Source of the DNA: Ephemerocybe angulata
Taxonomy: Eukaryota > Basidiomycota > Agaricomycetes > Agaricales > Psathyrellaceae
Direction: 5' to 3'
Length of the DNA stretch: 64,000 nucleotides
NCBI GenBank assembly: GCA_013368325.1
Contig: JAACJK010000060.1
Location: 248,001-312,000 of the forward strand
Part shown: positions 1 through 11,708 of the stretch, in pieces
How positions within the stretch are numbered: the first letter of the stretch is position 1
How the letters are laid out: each line of letters opens with the position of its first letter
Made by a program: the position numbers and the translations under genes
The notes under the pieces: model-generated
What the model was told of the DNA's origin: nothing
The model's input: the letters and a program-made list of their open reading frames with translations, nothing else
Database searches by the model: none

Positions 1-106
1 TCAAATATGTCTGATTTTTTTGTATCACCCACATTAACACCACGTATGTCCCCAAAACTTCTAACTCTCTTGACCTGCAACTGACCCTGGATCTCCGCCT
101 GCCCAT

Positions 107-1067
107 CTAGTTCGGAGACCCGTCCTCTTTTCCCGCATCCTCGCTCCTGATGCCATAGTCTGACGCCGAGCCCATCCACCTGACGTCCACCGTGTCTCTC
201 AGCACCTTTGCACAAATCGTCCTCCACGCAACCTCCGGCCTCCACAGCTGCTTCTCCTTCGGCACCGGACACTCCTGCCTTCTATGCCCCAGCATCCCGC
301 AGCCAAAGCACTCGCCTGACCCGGGTGACGCAGTACCAGGCCTTAAGGGATAAGGGGTTTTCTCCGACACCCACACGTCGGCCCCGTGCTTGGACTCCCA
401 CTCCTTCACCTGACGCGTGTATGCCGTCCTGCCTTCCGCCGTGTTCGGTTGATGCCTCAGTGCATCCATCCCCGCCTTCACCGCCGCTCTCACATCCGCC
501 GTAACCACCAATTCCGCCGTGCGCGGCCCTCTACCGCCGCCCCCACCTCCACCTCCTCCAGACCTCTGCTGGCTGCCACCACCGCCTCTCGAACCACTGC
601 CTCCACTCGACTGCGCACCTCCGCCACCTCCCCTTATGTCCAGCGCCTTCAACTTCGCTGCAATAAGGTCATCCATCCTCTTGTTCTCCGCTTCCCACTC
701 GCTAACCTTCCTCTTCAGGACCTCCATGTCTACGTCTCGCACTGCCTCCAAGAAACCATCCCATTCGTCGTACTTCCCGACCACCAAGTCCCCCAGGATC
801 GACGGCATCGTGCGACGCACCGCCTTGATGATGCGCGCGCTATCCTCCTTCCTGGCTCCCTGCGCCAACGTCGCCATCTCATCTGCCCATGCCACATGCG
901 ACCACGTCTGCCACCCAGACACCGTGACCCTCTTCGCCAACTCTCCCTTCTCCAGCTTCAACTCCAGTATCTCCTCCTCGTACTCCTCCATTGTCTAAGT
1001 CTTGTCCGCTACCTCCCTCCCTGGAAACCTCTTCTCAAATGCTGCCCGCAATAACGTCCACGAAGCC
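107..1067 (-). pseudogene. Old retrotransposon gag, 3' part (zinc knuckle)
   Basis: This is the C-terminal part of a Ty3-type Gag. The frame reads through a capsid-like helical region (residues such as SWTLLRAAFEKRFPG, just left of the solo LTR), then a Gly/Ser-rich linker, then one CCHC zinc knuckle (CFGCGMLGHRRQEC, about 80 residues before the stop). An in-frame TAG at 997-995 interrupts the protein between these parts, so it is not intact. The N-terminal part lies at 12259-12416: the gene was split first by the solo LTR at 1068-1470 and by element 1 at 1508-12258, and about 30 nt of it survive at 1471-1507. No protease or polymerase is seen; any pol would lie left of the window. Known: CCHC Gags bind retroelement RNA. 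Inferred: this is a dead relic of an LTR element. Confidence 0.75.
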
Positions 1068-1470
1068 TGTTGAAGTACAATGCACATGTCTCTACGGCTC
1101 GCCCATTGTTCTCTTCATCTTCACACGGGCGCTGCCTCTTTCAAACTTTTCTATGGTTCTAATGCTTCTTTGTTCTATATATATCCATGATCACATTGTT
1201 CATTCATTCCATCGTTTCACATATATCACACAGCATTGTTCTCACTTCTATTGTTCCATATTCGTACGTACTTTATTGTTCTCCCGATATGGATCGTCTA
1301 TTGTTCCACACAGTATATAGTCTACACTGCAAGTGGGTAGTTCCCTTATCGAACTATCTCCCACTTGCAGGTGCGTCATGCTGTATTTCGCTTTATCTAA
1401 CTTAACTAATATATCGAACTATCTCCCACTTGCAGTGGCTTCAACGACTTATAAACTTAGCAGTTTATCA
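1068..1470 (-). mobile_element. Solo LTR with AAGCC target-site duplication
   Basis: A 403-bp segment starts TGTTGAAG and ends GTTTATCA on the plus strand, so it has the TG...CA ends of an LTR. It is flanked by the 5-bp duplication AAGCC (1063-1067 and 1471-1475). Removing it together with one copy of the duplication restores the gag frame on either side. No coding sequence lies inside. It contains two copies of the string ATCGAACTATCTCCCACTTG about 75 bp apart. The orientation is uncertain. A solo LTR is the usual product of recombination between the two LTRs of a full element. Confidence 0.75.
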
Positions 1471-1507
1471 AAGCCTTTGTCGCATCAGGTTGGGCCTTGA
1501 ACCACTT

Positions 1508-2065
1508 TGTCGTGAACACCAGTCAGCCTACTTATTTTCTCTTCTTTTCCTTTCATTTCTTCCTTTACTATTCATTCGTGCGCATTCCTGCACACTCTTG
1601 CACACCTTTGCATACCCTTGCACACCTTCACACTGCCTTCGCTCTTCTGAGCCTTCCCCTCACTTCATGCACAGCACATTCGTGCTTCTTATTCTCGTGC
1701 ACAGCACGTTCACACCTTGTTCACACCTTTGTTCTCAGGTGCACTGCCCGCGCGCTGCCTTTTAGTCATATCGACTCATATGGACTTTATTGTTCTCTGG
1801 ATCATTCTATTGTTCTATTTTCGTTCGAGATCATCTGGACACATATATACTCATAGCTACTCGTTCATTATTCCCCACTTGATCTCTTTGACTATACAGG
1901 TACATAGTCGCTTCGCTCCTATTCCCTGTATCCTATTTACCTTTGACTATACAGCTCTTGTATCTGCATCGCTGCTCGTCGCTCGTCCGACCTCTGCTCC
2001 TCTGCTCCTCTGCTCTCTGCTCTCTGCTCGTCGCTTGTCCGACATCAGCCGGTGTCTTCGCCACA
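1508..2065 (+). repeat. 5' LTR of element 1
   Basis: A 558-bp LTR with ends TGTCGTGAAC...TTCGCCACA. It has one more 8-bp CTCTGCTC unit than the 3' copy. The downstream bases (TTAGATCAAGTCCTCC) do not look like a standard primer-binding site starting TGG, so priming may not use the 3' end of a tRNA. Confidence 0.92.
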
Positions 2066-2368
2066 TTAGATCAAGTCCTCCCAACTGCGCCGACGTCCAT
2101 CGTCCTCGCAGCCCCTGCTAGCCGGCACCATCGCGCCCACCCGTTCCCCCTCACCTGCAACCTCTGACGGCTCTGAACCGGACAGCTGTGCACCGTACCT
2201 TCACGGCCTACAGATCGACTCTGCCTACCTCCGATCCACCACCGATCCAGTCTTCTCCTCAGTCTACTGGTACATCGACCGGAATGGCTCAACTGTCTAC
2301 ACCGACTGCGCAGAACAACCCTGCCCCCACGCTAAGGAAACCCAGGATTCTATCCCAGGCTTCTACCT

Positions 2369-2470
2369 CTCTGGTCTTCGTGGAGAACTAGTCCTACCAC
2401 TAGTCCCACAGTACCTGCACCCTACTAGTCCTACCACTAGTCCCACAGTACCTGCACCCTACCAGCCCGC
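2369..2470 (+). repeat. Tandem duplication in element 1 leader
   Basis: A unit of about 40 bp containing CTAGTCCTACCACTAGTCCC and ACAGTACCTGCACCCTAC is present twice in a row. Element 2 carries it once, so it duplicated after the two copies separated, or was lost in element 2. Confidence 0.7.
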
Positions 2471-3030
2471 CTAGTCGCGTCCCACCCCCATCGTCACCAC
2501 CGCCGCCGTACTCCCCAAAGCTCCCCGACTACCCAAGTCCACCTCCTGCCATGTCGGACGAGCACATCGAAGCCCTCTTCACGAGGCTCATAGAAGCCCA
2601 GATGAAGACCAACGACCAGTTGACCATGCTGGCCGCAGCTCAAAACCAAGCCTGATCTGCACCTGCACCTGTTCCAGCCACCAACACCACCCAGGTTGGG
2701 GCTGTCAACGTGTCCACCGGCTCCAGTATGGCTCGCCCAGAGCCTTTCAAGGGAGGTTCTGCCGACGCCCGGCGATTCCTCCAGTACTACACCATGTGGG
2801 CCCGATCGAAGGTAGTGATAGGCACGGGTCAACCCCGGGTCCAAATGGGCCAACCCCTACCCAACCCGGCACTTCACCCAACCCCTACGGCGGGTTAAGG
2901 GTGGGGTTACGGGTCCATCAACGGGTGCAACGGGTTGGGTCAACCCGCGGTTTTCAGACGGGTTCACGGGTCCACAGGCAAAAAATCACATAAGAAGACA
3001 TATGATACTAGCTACGCAGTCTATAATCTA

Positions 3031-6000
3031 TCAATCTAAGTTAATCCGGTCCCACCCAGGCTCCAAGTCCACATCCTCATCTCCTTCTACCTCTGGGTTA
3101 GAACGGACTACCTTCAGAACATCAGAGTCCTTGACGAGGCCGGCAAGACTCCAATAGTTCATACAGAGGAGCGCACGGATGGACTGAGCTGTGAGACGGT
3201 TCCTAAGGTGAGTGATAATCAAACGGCCTCGACTGAAGACTCGTTCGACATCGACAGATGTTGCTGTGGGACTCGGCGTCAGAAAGGAAGTATCAATGAT
3301 AAGCAAGAACTTACCAGGGATAGTGAGGTAATCGAGCGCCATGCGTGACAGCCGGGGGTACATCTGCCGGCGCTTGTGCCACCACGGAATGGCGTCGACA
3401 ACCGAGTGGTCAACGTTCTCGCCCAGGTAATGGTCAAGCTCGTCCTGGAACTCGGGCAGCTCGGTCGAAGTCGAAGCGTTGGTGGTGGCAGCAAGGGCAG
3501 AGAGAATGTCGAACATGTTCACCTCCCCGTTGACATATCCGTAGGATTCCTATGGGAACGAAAGGGGGTTACGCCGGTGAGCGGATGAAGTTGTAGTGGA
3601 CGTACCTCAGGTTGGGCTTGGGTGACGCGCTGGACCTCGGCGAACTCAGCGGCAACCGGAATGGGGGCGTAGTTTTCATCGTACTCCTCGCGAATGAGCG
3701 CTTGAGCGGCGACGATCCATTCTTCCTCCCACTTCCGATTGCGGAAGTACTGGAGCTTGTGACGAGGATGCAGAACTGTTATGTGTCAGTTGGAGAAAGC
3801 CAAGGACAAACGGAATGACGCACTCATGGCAATACGGTACGTCTTTGACATATCCGTCTTCTCGTAGTAGCGGTTCAGGGTTTTCTTCGAGAGCGCGCAC
3901 GCAGCACGGATGGCAGGGAGATACTTGGTGTCGATGCTCTGGGTCGTGAGGACGTCGTCGACATGGTCCATGGCCGGGATCACAGAGGGGAGCGACGGAG
4001 TGCTTCTGGAGAACTTAAGGGTCGCATGTTTGTAGACCTGAGGAGGCGAGAGTGGCGATGAGTACGAGAGGCGATGGAGAGTGGCGAATGGAGAGAGAGT
4101 GAACACGCGAGGGCAATGGAAAGTGAGGTCGTGTAAATGCGAAGGTATGGGCAGCGGACCCAGGTGTGGACGGGGTATCATGGGCGGCGAATGGAGAGAG
4201 AGCGTATGGGCGGCGGACCCAGGTGTGGACAGGGTATCACGGGCGGCGGACCCAGGTGTGGACCCGGGCATGGCGGTGACAACGGGCAGTAGACCAGGGC
4301 GGTGGACCAGGGTATGGGCAGTGGATAAGGGTATGGGAACAAGAAGTGAGAAAGCATCCGGAGGGTAGAACATAACGACGCACCTTGAGAACGTCCGCCA
4401 GCTGCTTCACCAGTTCCCATTCTTCCTTCCCCAACTCGTACGCCCTCAATCCCGCTGACTGGTCAGCCGCAAGACGGTCGATTGCCCGTCGGTACTCCAG
4501 GGCGAAAATGAGCATGTCGAATGTCGAATTCCATCGCGTTGCGACATCTCGCAGCATCGTCCTGAGCTTCAACTTCAGCTCCCGGAGAATCTCAAACCAT
4601 TGAGGGAGGAGGAGGGTGGTTGAATGGAGGACGGCGTACGCAAAGCGACGAAGCTGGAAAGAAGGTGAGCCCATTGCCCAGAGAGTGCCATGAGTTGAAC
4701 CAATGCTTACCTTAGCGATTGCTTTCCTGATAGGTAAGACGGACTCGTCGAGGTCAGCGTGCTCGATCGGCGTCATCCCAGCGCGCTCGTCAACCCAGCC
4801 CTCAACGCTTCCATCCAATACGTCTAGCCCCTCATCATCCGGTTCGAAGTCCTCCTCCGCACGGCGCTCAGCCAGTGTTTGTTCCTCCTCGTCGTCCAAG
4901 TTAGCGCACAGGTCGGCGAGCTCGCTTTCAGCCGTCGTCATGTCGACATCCTTCTTCTTTGTCGGTGGGTCGAATATTCGTATCGTTGTCTTGGCCACGA
5001 GGTTGACGACGTGTAGGAAACACCGGGTGAGGCTATCCTCCCCGCTGAAGGAGTTCTCCATCTCAGCGAGCCGTGCGACCATCGCGTCATTGTTGCTCGC
5101 ATTGTCACACGTCACACCAAGGATCTTCGAAGGTATGGTTAGCTTTGCATGCGACATAGGTGAAGCTGACTTACTTTATCAGAAACACCGAACTCCTCAA
5201 GCATCTGAGCAAACGCCGTTGCCAGATTGACTCCCGAATGGGACCGCGGGAGCTCGATGACATCGAGGAGGAGCAGAACGGCAAGCCGTTCTGCTCGAGA
5301 TGCACCGTGAACGCTGCGAACGCGCGGTGGTTCGGTGAGCTCCAGCAGTCAGTGGCGAAGTGGAGGGAGCCGGGGTGTTCCTGTAGGTGAGTCCATGTTA
5401 GTGTTGTATACGCAACTGGGGCCTGACACTGCACTTACCCTCAGGATCTTTGCAACACGATTGCGCGTGCGTCCAAACGCGTATTTCATATCACGCGCGA
5501 CAGTGCTGGGGGATGAAACGTAGTGATGGGGGCGGCCGGTCTTCATGTTGGAGAGGTAACCTCGGTCAGCGACGGTCGAGTAGGACTGCATGCTCTCGGC
5601 GATCCATCGCACATGCTCAGCGCTGGATGGCATGGGTCCGTAACTTGGTAAGTTTCATGTATTATGATCTAAGAAGCTTGAGACTACGTACCGGGACTCT
5701 GCCTTCGTGTGAGCACGCGTCGAATAGGTAACACGTCCCTTCCCGCCCTTTCTCTGGAATGCCACCATAATCGCGTCTGCTGTCAGGTCCCCTCCGTTCT
5801 TGTAGGACACCTCTCGTACGCCGTCGGCGGTAAGGTCGTCGGCGGCTGTCAGTGCTTCAAGACTGAAGCACTTCTTGACGTGGTCCCGCATGTTGCCTGT
5901 TGACGTCGCGTCGCCGGTATCTTGAAAACGGCGGATGAACTTGGTTGGCCTGCCGCAGGCACTACCCCGTATGCAATCGAACTTGTGCGTGAGGCGACCG

Positions 6001-6514
6001 TCGATATACTCGATGACTGGGTCTTTGAAAAACCATAGACCCCTTTCTTGAATGTCTTCTTCTTTTTCTCTGCAACGTAAACTTAGTGAATTTCATAAGA
6101 ATGAATGAAAGCTCTCTACGCACTTAACTCGACCTCATCATCTATCTCCTCAACGGTCACCTCAGCGACCTCGCCATCCGACTGGACCTCTTCCATGATG
6201 TGGTCGCTGTTGGCATTGAGTACTTCCCCATTCGAGGACATGTTGTCGAGGTCCTCGTCATCCTCGCTGTCAATAACAATAGCCTTTTTGGCTTGACGTG
6301 CGACTGGACGGGGACCTGTGATCTTTGTCTTCGGTGCCACTGCACCTGTTTTTGCCTTCTTCGATGGCTTCGACTTCTCAGGCTTGGGGTCGGCTGATGT
6401 TCTAGGCTTCTTCACAGCCTTAAGAAATGTTGACGTCGGAGCTGAGAGCTTTCGCTTGGTTGCTGTGATGATACGCCCAACTCGGGATTTCACAGGAGGA
6501 GGTGATTCAGACAT
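3031..6514 (-). pseudogene. hAT transposase, multi-exon, probably frameshifted
   Basis: The start is ATG 6514-6512 (MSESPPPVKSRVG) and the stop is at 3031. Exons in order encode: a Lys/Ser-rich basic and then acidic N-terminus (about 6514-6129); a BED-type finger region (WFFKDPVIEYIDG ... GNMRDHVKKC, about 6069-5692); VRWIAESM (about 5643-5439); DCWSSPNHRAF (about 5380-5175); ILGVTCDNASNND (from about 5124); an RNase H-like region with RDVATRWNST; further small exons; and the C-terminal hAT dimerisation block (WWHKRRQMYP ... VERVFSRGR, in 3031-3522). Introns are short GT-AG types. In the DCWSSPNHRAF exon the frame slips by one base near 5270-5290: the track before reads HLEQNGLP and the track after reads LLLDVIELPRSHSG, joined only if one base is missing. 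The slip sits on a 12-bp palindrome. If real, the enzyme is dead. Confidence 0.85.
4140..4290. repeat. Imperfect tandem repeat in a hAT transposase intron
   Basis: Three to four degenerate units built around GGCGGACCCAGGTGTGGAC and GGGTATCACGGGCGGCG lie in a non-coding stretch between transposase exons. The motif resembles the CGGGTC-rich subterminal repeats of the same transposon. Confidence 0.6.
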
Positions 6515-7747
6515 AGCTGTAGGCTTAGGAATAGACAAGACAGAATGCGGCAGGGCTGAGACTTGACCAAAAAAAATCACTGCCACCGCCGAAACCTTGA
6601 TTTTGGAACTATAGGCACGGAAACCCGGCAAAACCCGCCGCTGATTTGCGGCATTTGCCATATATGGCAACCCGCACCCAACCCGAGCTGGGTTGAACCC
6701 CGCAACCCGCGCGGGTTCGCCCACCCCTGCCTAACACTAATCGAAGGAAGCTCCCCTCAACAAGCTCAACACTACCACCGGCTTCCACGAGATTGCTCCC
6801 AAGCAGTGGATCATCCATGCCCTCTCGCTCTTGCAGGGGGAAGCCGCGATATGGGCCGTCCGCTACCTCCAAGACATCGAGGCCCATGCCACCACCCAAG
6901 CCGCCGCTGCAGCCGCTACCGCAGCCAACCAGACTGCTGTCCCCATCACCCCTTTCCCCTTCAGCGGATCGTGGGACGAGTTCGTCAAGGCCTTCAAGGC
7001 CCGCTTCATGGCCTCGGACGACAACGCCGAAGCCCAGAGGGAACTCGAGTCCATCACCCAGGGCAACAAGACGGTTGCGCAGTACGCAGTGCGCTTCCAG
7101 GAGGTCTCCGGACGCACGGACTACTCCGAGTCGGACCTCGGCCATCGCTTCAAGCAGGGCCTCTCCAAGGATGCCCGTGCCTGGTTGACCATGGCCTCCT
7201 TCGCCAAAGCACCCGCTAGCTTTGAGGAGCTTGTCCAGCTCGCCGTCAAGGTCGACTTCCACATGCGCGACAGCATGGCGGAAGGCCCTCGTACCAAGGG
7301 TTCCACTGCCTACTCCCCTCCCACTGCCGCTCGTGACCCCTACGCCATGGATGTCGACGCTAGTCGAAGCTCGACGGCTCGCACCCGCGAAGACTTCACC
7401 AAGCTCATGCGAGGTCGCTGCTACGGGTGTGGCTCCAAGGCCCACCTGAAGTCGGCAGGAGGACACGAGGCCACCAAGTGTGGATACTGCGCCCACATCG
7501 GGCACATCGAGGCCGTCTGCCAGGACAAGTACCTAGGCAACGAGAAAGGCCGAGGAGCCCGACGCTCCCAGAAGGCAGCTGCCACGACCAGCGACACCCC
7601 CTTCACCCTCTTTCCAGGCGAGACCTCTGCCCCCAATGTCTCGTCCCCTGCCCCTTCGACGACGCCCAAGGACCCTAGGTTTGCACGCCTGGAGGCTGCC
7701 CTCGCCGAGCAGAACCGCCTCTTTGGGCTCCTCGCCAACGACAAGCC

Positions 7748-7754
7748 GGGTTTT
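7748..7754 (+). other. Putative -1 frameshift heptamer GGGTTTT (gag/pol, element 1)
   Basis: In the gag frame the sequence reads G GGT TTT TGA, a perfect X XXY YYZ slippery heptamer directly before the gag stop. A one-base backward slip enters the pol frame (GGG TTT TTG AAG), which is then open. Element 2 has the identical arrangement. Confidence 0.65.
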
Positions 7755-10700
7755 TGAAGCAGGTGCCCGTCCGTGCTGCCGCACGTGTACCCATCGCTAT
7801 GTGTTCCACCTCCTCCTATGACTCCATCTCATCATGTACCATTAGTTCTATTCGTGAAATCGATCCCACTTCAGACCATTTCCGAGTACGAACAACATTG
7901 AGAGGTCGCAACAGGAGCACTAGCTCAGCAGCCATGATAGATTGTGGGGCTACCGCCCTCTTTCTTGACCACCCCTTTGTCCTAAAGCATCACATCACAA
8001 CCTTCCCGCTCCGTCACCCCATCCTCCTTCGCAACATTGATGGCTCCCCAAACACCGCCGGGGACATCACCCACTTCGCACGTCTTCACCTCACGGTCAG
8101 ACCCCACAACCGCTGGACGGACTTTCTTGTCACCGACCTAGGAGGCGAGAACATCATCCTGGGACTCCCCTGGCTTCGTCAGGTTAACCCAGAGATTGAC
8201 TGGACGAAGGGTATTGTGCGCATCAACCCCGGAGCCACCATCGAGGATGTTCCGGAGGACCCGAACCCAAGCCATGCTCTGGGGGAACCATCCAACGGAT
8301 CTATCCTGGAAGAGATCTATGCCTCGAGTGCACCCCCAGACCCCATCACATCCGTTCCAGAGCTCCTACCTTCACGCTGTCATCCCCGCGCCTCGGTAGA
8401 GGAGGTGCCGGAGGAAAGACATCCGTGTTTGGACTTAGGGGAACCCTCTGATGGAGCGATTCTGGAGGAGATCTACGCCTCCTGGCCCACGCTCCCCAGC
8501 TCTCCAACTCCCGAACCTACCCCACCGTCGCCGCCCCCTCCTGTGGAAGAGAAGCCCGAAACCCCCTTCTGCCGAATCCGTGCTAACCGGACAACTCGAC
8601 GCCGCTGGCTTCGAGCTGGCATCATCGAGCGCACGGATGAGGAACTGTGGTGTTCGGCTGGCTTCACCTACTCCCAGAAGATCGCTGAGGACGCGAAGAA
8701 AGGTAAACCGGAGAGAACCCTCAATGAGATCATCCCCGCCCACTACCGAGAACATGCCGCCGTCTTTTCTGAACAAGAGTCTACTCGCCTGCCAAGCCAC
8801 AAGGACTGGGATCACGCCATCGAGCTCACGCCTGGTGCCCCAGCCAACATCCGCACCAAGATCTACCCCATGTCCCTAGACGAACAAGCCATACTCGATA
8901 CGTTCCTCCAGGAGAATCTTGCCAAAGGATACATCCAGCCCTCCAAGTCGCCCATCTCCTCCCCGGTCTTCTTCATCAAGAAGAAGGACGGAACTCTCCG
9001 CTTCATCCAGGACTACCGCCGTCTCAACGAGTAAACCATCAAGAATCGCTACCCGCTCCCTCTTGTCACCGACATCATCAGCCGTCTTCGAGGTGCCAAA
9101 TACTTCACCAAGTTTGACGTCCGCTGGGGATACAACAACGTCCGCATAAAGGAGGGAGATGAATGGAAAGCTGCATTCGCTACTAGCCGAGGCCTCTTCG
9201 AACCCAAAGTCATGTTTTTCGGTCTAACCAACTCACCTGCCACATTCCAGGGCCTCATGAATTCGATCTTCTCAGATCTGGTCGCCTCTGGCAAGGTGGC
9301 GGTCTACCTCGACGACATCCTCATCTTCACCATGGACCTGGAAGAACACCGCCGCATCACCCATGAAGTCCTTCGTCGTCTCCGACAGCACGACCTCTAC
9401 CTGCGTCCTGAGAAGTGTGGGTTTGAGAAGGAGGAGATCAAGTATCTGGGTATGGTTATCCGAGAGGGAGAGGTGAGCATGGACCCCGCCAAGGTCCAAG
9501 CCGTCCGTGGCTGGCCTGTACCGCGCAACGTCCGCGAAGTCCGAGGATTCCTGGGCTTCGCCAACTTCTACCGCCGCTTCATCAAGGACTTCTCCAAGGT
9601 GGCTCGCCCCCTCCATGACCTCACCAAGAAGAACACCCTGTTCGAATGGACTGACGAGCGTCAGCAAGCCTTCGAAACCCTCCGTGACGCCTTCATCTCT
9701 GCCCCTGTCCTCGCCCTCTGGGATCCTGACCGCCCCACTCGCATCGAAGTCGACGCCTCTGGCTTTGCCACCGGAGGTGCCCTTCTTCAGCAAGCTGCCG
9801 ATGGCGCCTGGCACCCTGTCGCCTTCCGATCAGCGTCCATGGACCCAGCTCAGCGAAACTACGAGATCTACGACCGGGAGATGCTAGCCATCATCGAAGC
9901 GCTCAAGGACTGGCGCCCGTTCCTGGAAGGTCTCCCTGACACCTTCGGGATCGTAACTGATCATGCTAACCTGAAGTATTGGCGCACTGCCCAAGATCTG
10001 GCACGACGACAGGCGAGATGGGCTCTATACCTCTCTCGCTTCGACTTCCGTCTCGAACACCGCCCGGGTGCCGCTAACACCCAAGCTGACCCCCTCTCGC
10101 GCATGCCCCATCATCATGTCTCGGACTCTGACGATAACACCCAGCGCACGGTTCTCCGCCCTGAACACTTCGCCAAACTCGCTGCTGCTTCCCATTTCAC
10201 TAACCCCCTGGAAGACCGAATTCGTCGCACGAGTGCACGCGAATCTGTGGTCTTGGGAGGGCTAGAGAAGCTGCGCAAGTTCGGACCCCAGAAACTCGTT
10301 AACGGGTTGACAGAGTGGACAGAGGAGAACGGGTTAGTACGGTTCAGAGGCAAGGTATACGTCCCAGCAGACGATGAGCTCCGGCGAGAGGTGGTGAAGC
10401 AGTGCCACAATGACCCCACTTCAGGCCATCCCGGGAACCATGCAACCCTCGAACGGGTCGAGCGGTTGTACTGGTGGCCCACGATGCGTGCTTTTGTGAA
10501 GAAGTACATCGAAGGCTGCGATCTCTATGCTCGATGCAAGCATGCCCAACACCCTCGTGCCCTCACCCAGCCCATGGACGTCCCTGAAGGCCCTTGGGAG
10601 GCTGTTGGAGTTGACCTCATCACACAGCTACCACCTGCCCACGGTTTCGACGCAGTCATCGTCTTCACTGACTTCTTCACCAAGCAGATCCACGCACTCC

Positions 10701-11674
10701 CCTGTTCCTCCACCATCTCGACTGAAGGAGTCGTCGACATCTACTACCGAGAGATCTTCTGCCTCCATGGTTTGCCCCTTCGTTTCATCAGCGACCGAGG
10801 GCCCCAGTTCGCCTCCAACGTCATGCGCACCCTTCTCCAACGTCTCGGGATTGGATCCAACCTCACAACGGCATACCACCCTCAGGCCAACGGCCAGACT
10901 GAGCGCGCAAACCAGGAAGTCGAGAAGCACCTTCGCTTCTATGTCAGTCGATGACAAGACGATTGGGACCAGCACCTCCCCATGGCTGAGTTCGTCATCA
11001 ACTCCCGCATTCACTCTGCTCATAATCGCTCCCCCTTCGAGGTCATCTACGGCTACTCCCCCCACTTCAACATTCCCATCGGCGCTACCACCGGTGTCCG
11101 TGGTGTTGACGAACGCATTCGGGACCTCCTTGACACCCGAAAGGATGTTGAAGCAGCCTTACGAATGGAGAAAGCCCGCCAGAAGACAACCTTCGAAGCT
11201 GGGAAGCGGACAGCACACACCTTTGCCGTAGGCGACTATGTCTGGCTCAGCGCCAAGAACATCAACATCAAGGTGCCCACTCGAAAGCTTGGAGACTTCC
11301 AGCTCAGCCCCTACAAGGTCATTGAGAAGGTCAGCGACCTTGACTACCGTCTCGCACTCCCTCAGTCCCTATCCCGCCTCCATCCTGTCTTCCACGTCGA
11401 TAAGCTTAGTCCCTGGAAAGGGAACGACACCAATGGCATCCTACCTCCCCCACCAGAGCCTGTTGAACTCGAGGACGGGACAGAGTTTGAAGTCCAGGAC
11501 GTTCTGGACAGTAGGGAGGTCAAGCGCGGACGAAAGCCCTGGGTCGAATACCTCATCAGCTGGAAGGGCTACAACGACAGCGAGAACTCTTGGGAACCCC
11601 TCACCAACCTTGGGAACGCAGCTGAAGCCGTTGCGGAGTTCCACCTTCGACACCCCACGGCACCCCGACCATAG
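7754..11674 (+). pseudogene. pol of element 1 (protease-RT-RNase H-integrase-chromodomain), two stops
   Basis: This frame follows gag in the -1 frame. Regions in order: aspartic protease (MIDCGATALF), reverse transcriptase (catalytic YLDD at about 9307-9318), RNase H (EVDASGFATGG), integrase with an HHCC-like zinc region, DDE core (ISDRGPQF, HPQANGQTERAN) and a C-terminal chromodomain (SWKGYNDSENSWEP). A TAA at 9032-9034 replaces the Tyr codon TAC of element 2. A TGA at 10952-10954 replaces CGA. The integrase zinc region reads CDLYARCKH where element 2 has CDLCARRKH, losing a Cys. The protein cannot be made whole. Confidence 0.93.
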
Positions 11675-11708
11675 TCATCGAGGACGATGAGTTGTAGGAG
11701 GGGGGTAA

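Larger units (their letters stand above)
2813..6739 (-). mobile_element. hAT transposon nested in element 1 gag
   Basis: This 3927-bp DNA transposon starts TAGTGATAGGCACGGG. The reverse complement of its other end starts TAGTGTTAGGCAGGGG, so the ends form imperfect terminal inverted repeats of hAT type. It is flanked by the 8-bp target-site duplication ATCGAAGG (2805-2812 and 6740-6747). The undamaged gag of element 2 has ATCGAAGG once at the corresponding place, which proves the insertion point. Both subterminal regions are packed with short CGGGTC / CAACCCG / AACCCG motifs, which in hAT elements commonly serve as transposase-binding sites. The transposase gene is on the minus strand. Confidence 0.96.
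2551..7757 (+). pseudogene. gag of element 1, split by hAT
   Basis: Gag starts at ATG 2551 (MSDE...) and continues to 2812. It is cut by the hAT transposon and resumes at 6748 in the same frame, ending at TGA 7755-7757. A CGA-to-TGA change creates a stop at 2653-2655 (element 2 has CGA there). The C-terminal part has a Gag capsid-like region followed by zinc-knuckle-like Cys clusters (CYGCGSKAHLKS and CGYCAHIGHIEAVC). The element 2 homologue is 423 residues and uninterrupted. Role in the family: virus-like particle formation. This copy cannot make a full Gag. Confidence 0.9.

Noticed and set aside
1713..2167. Open frames within the LTRs (also at 11713-12313, 25403-25970 and 31642-32203)
   Set aside because: They lie in LTR sequence repeated in all four LTRs of this family and have no coding signature.
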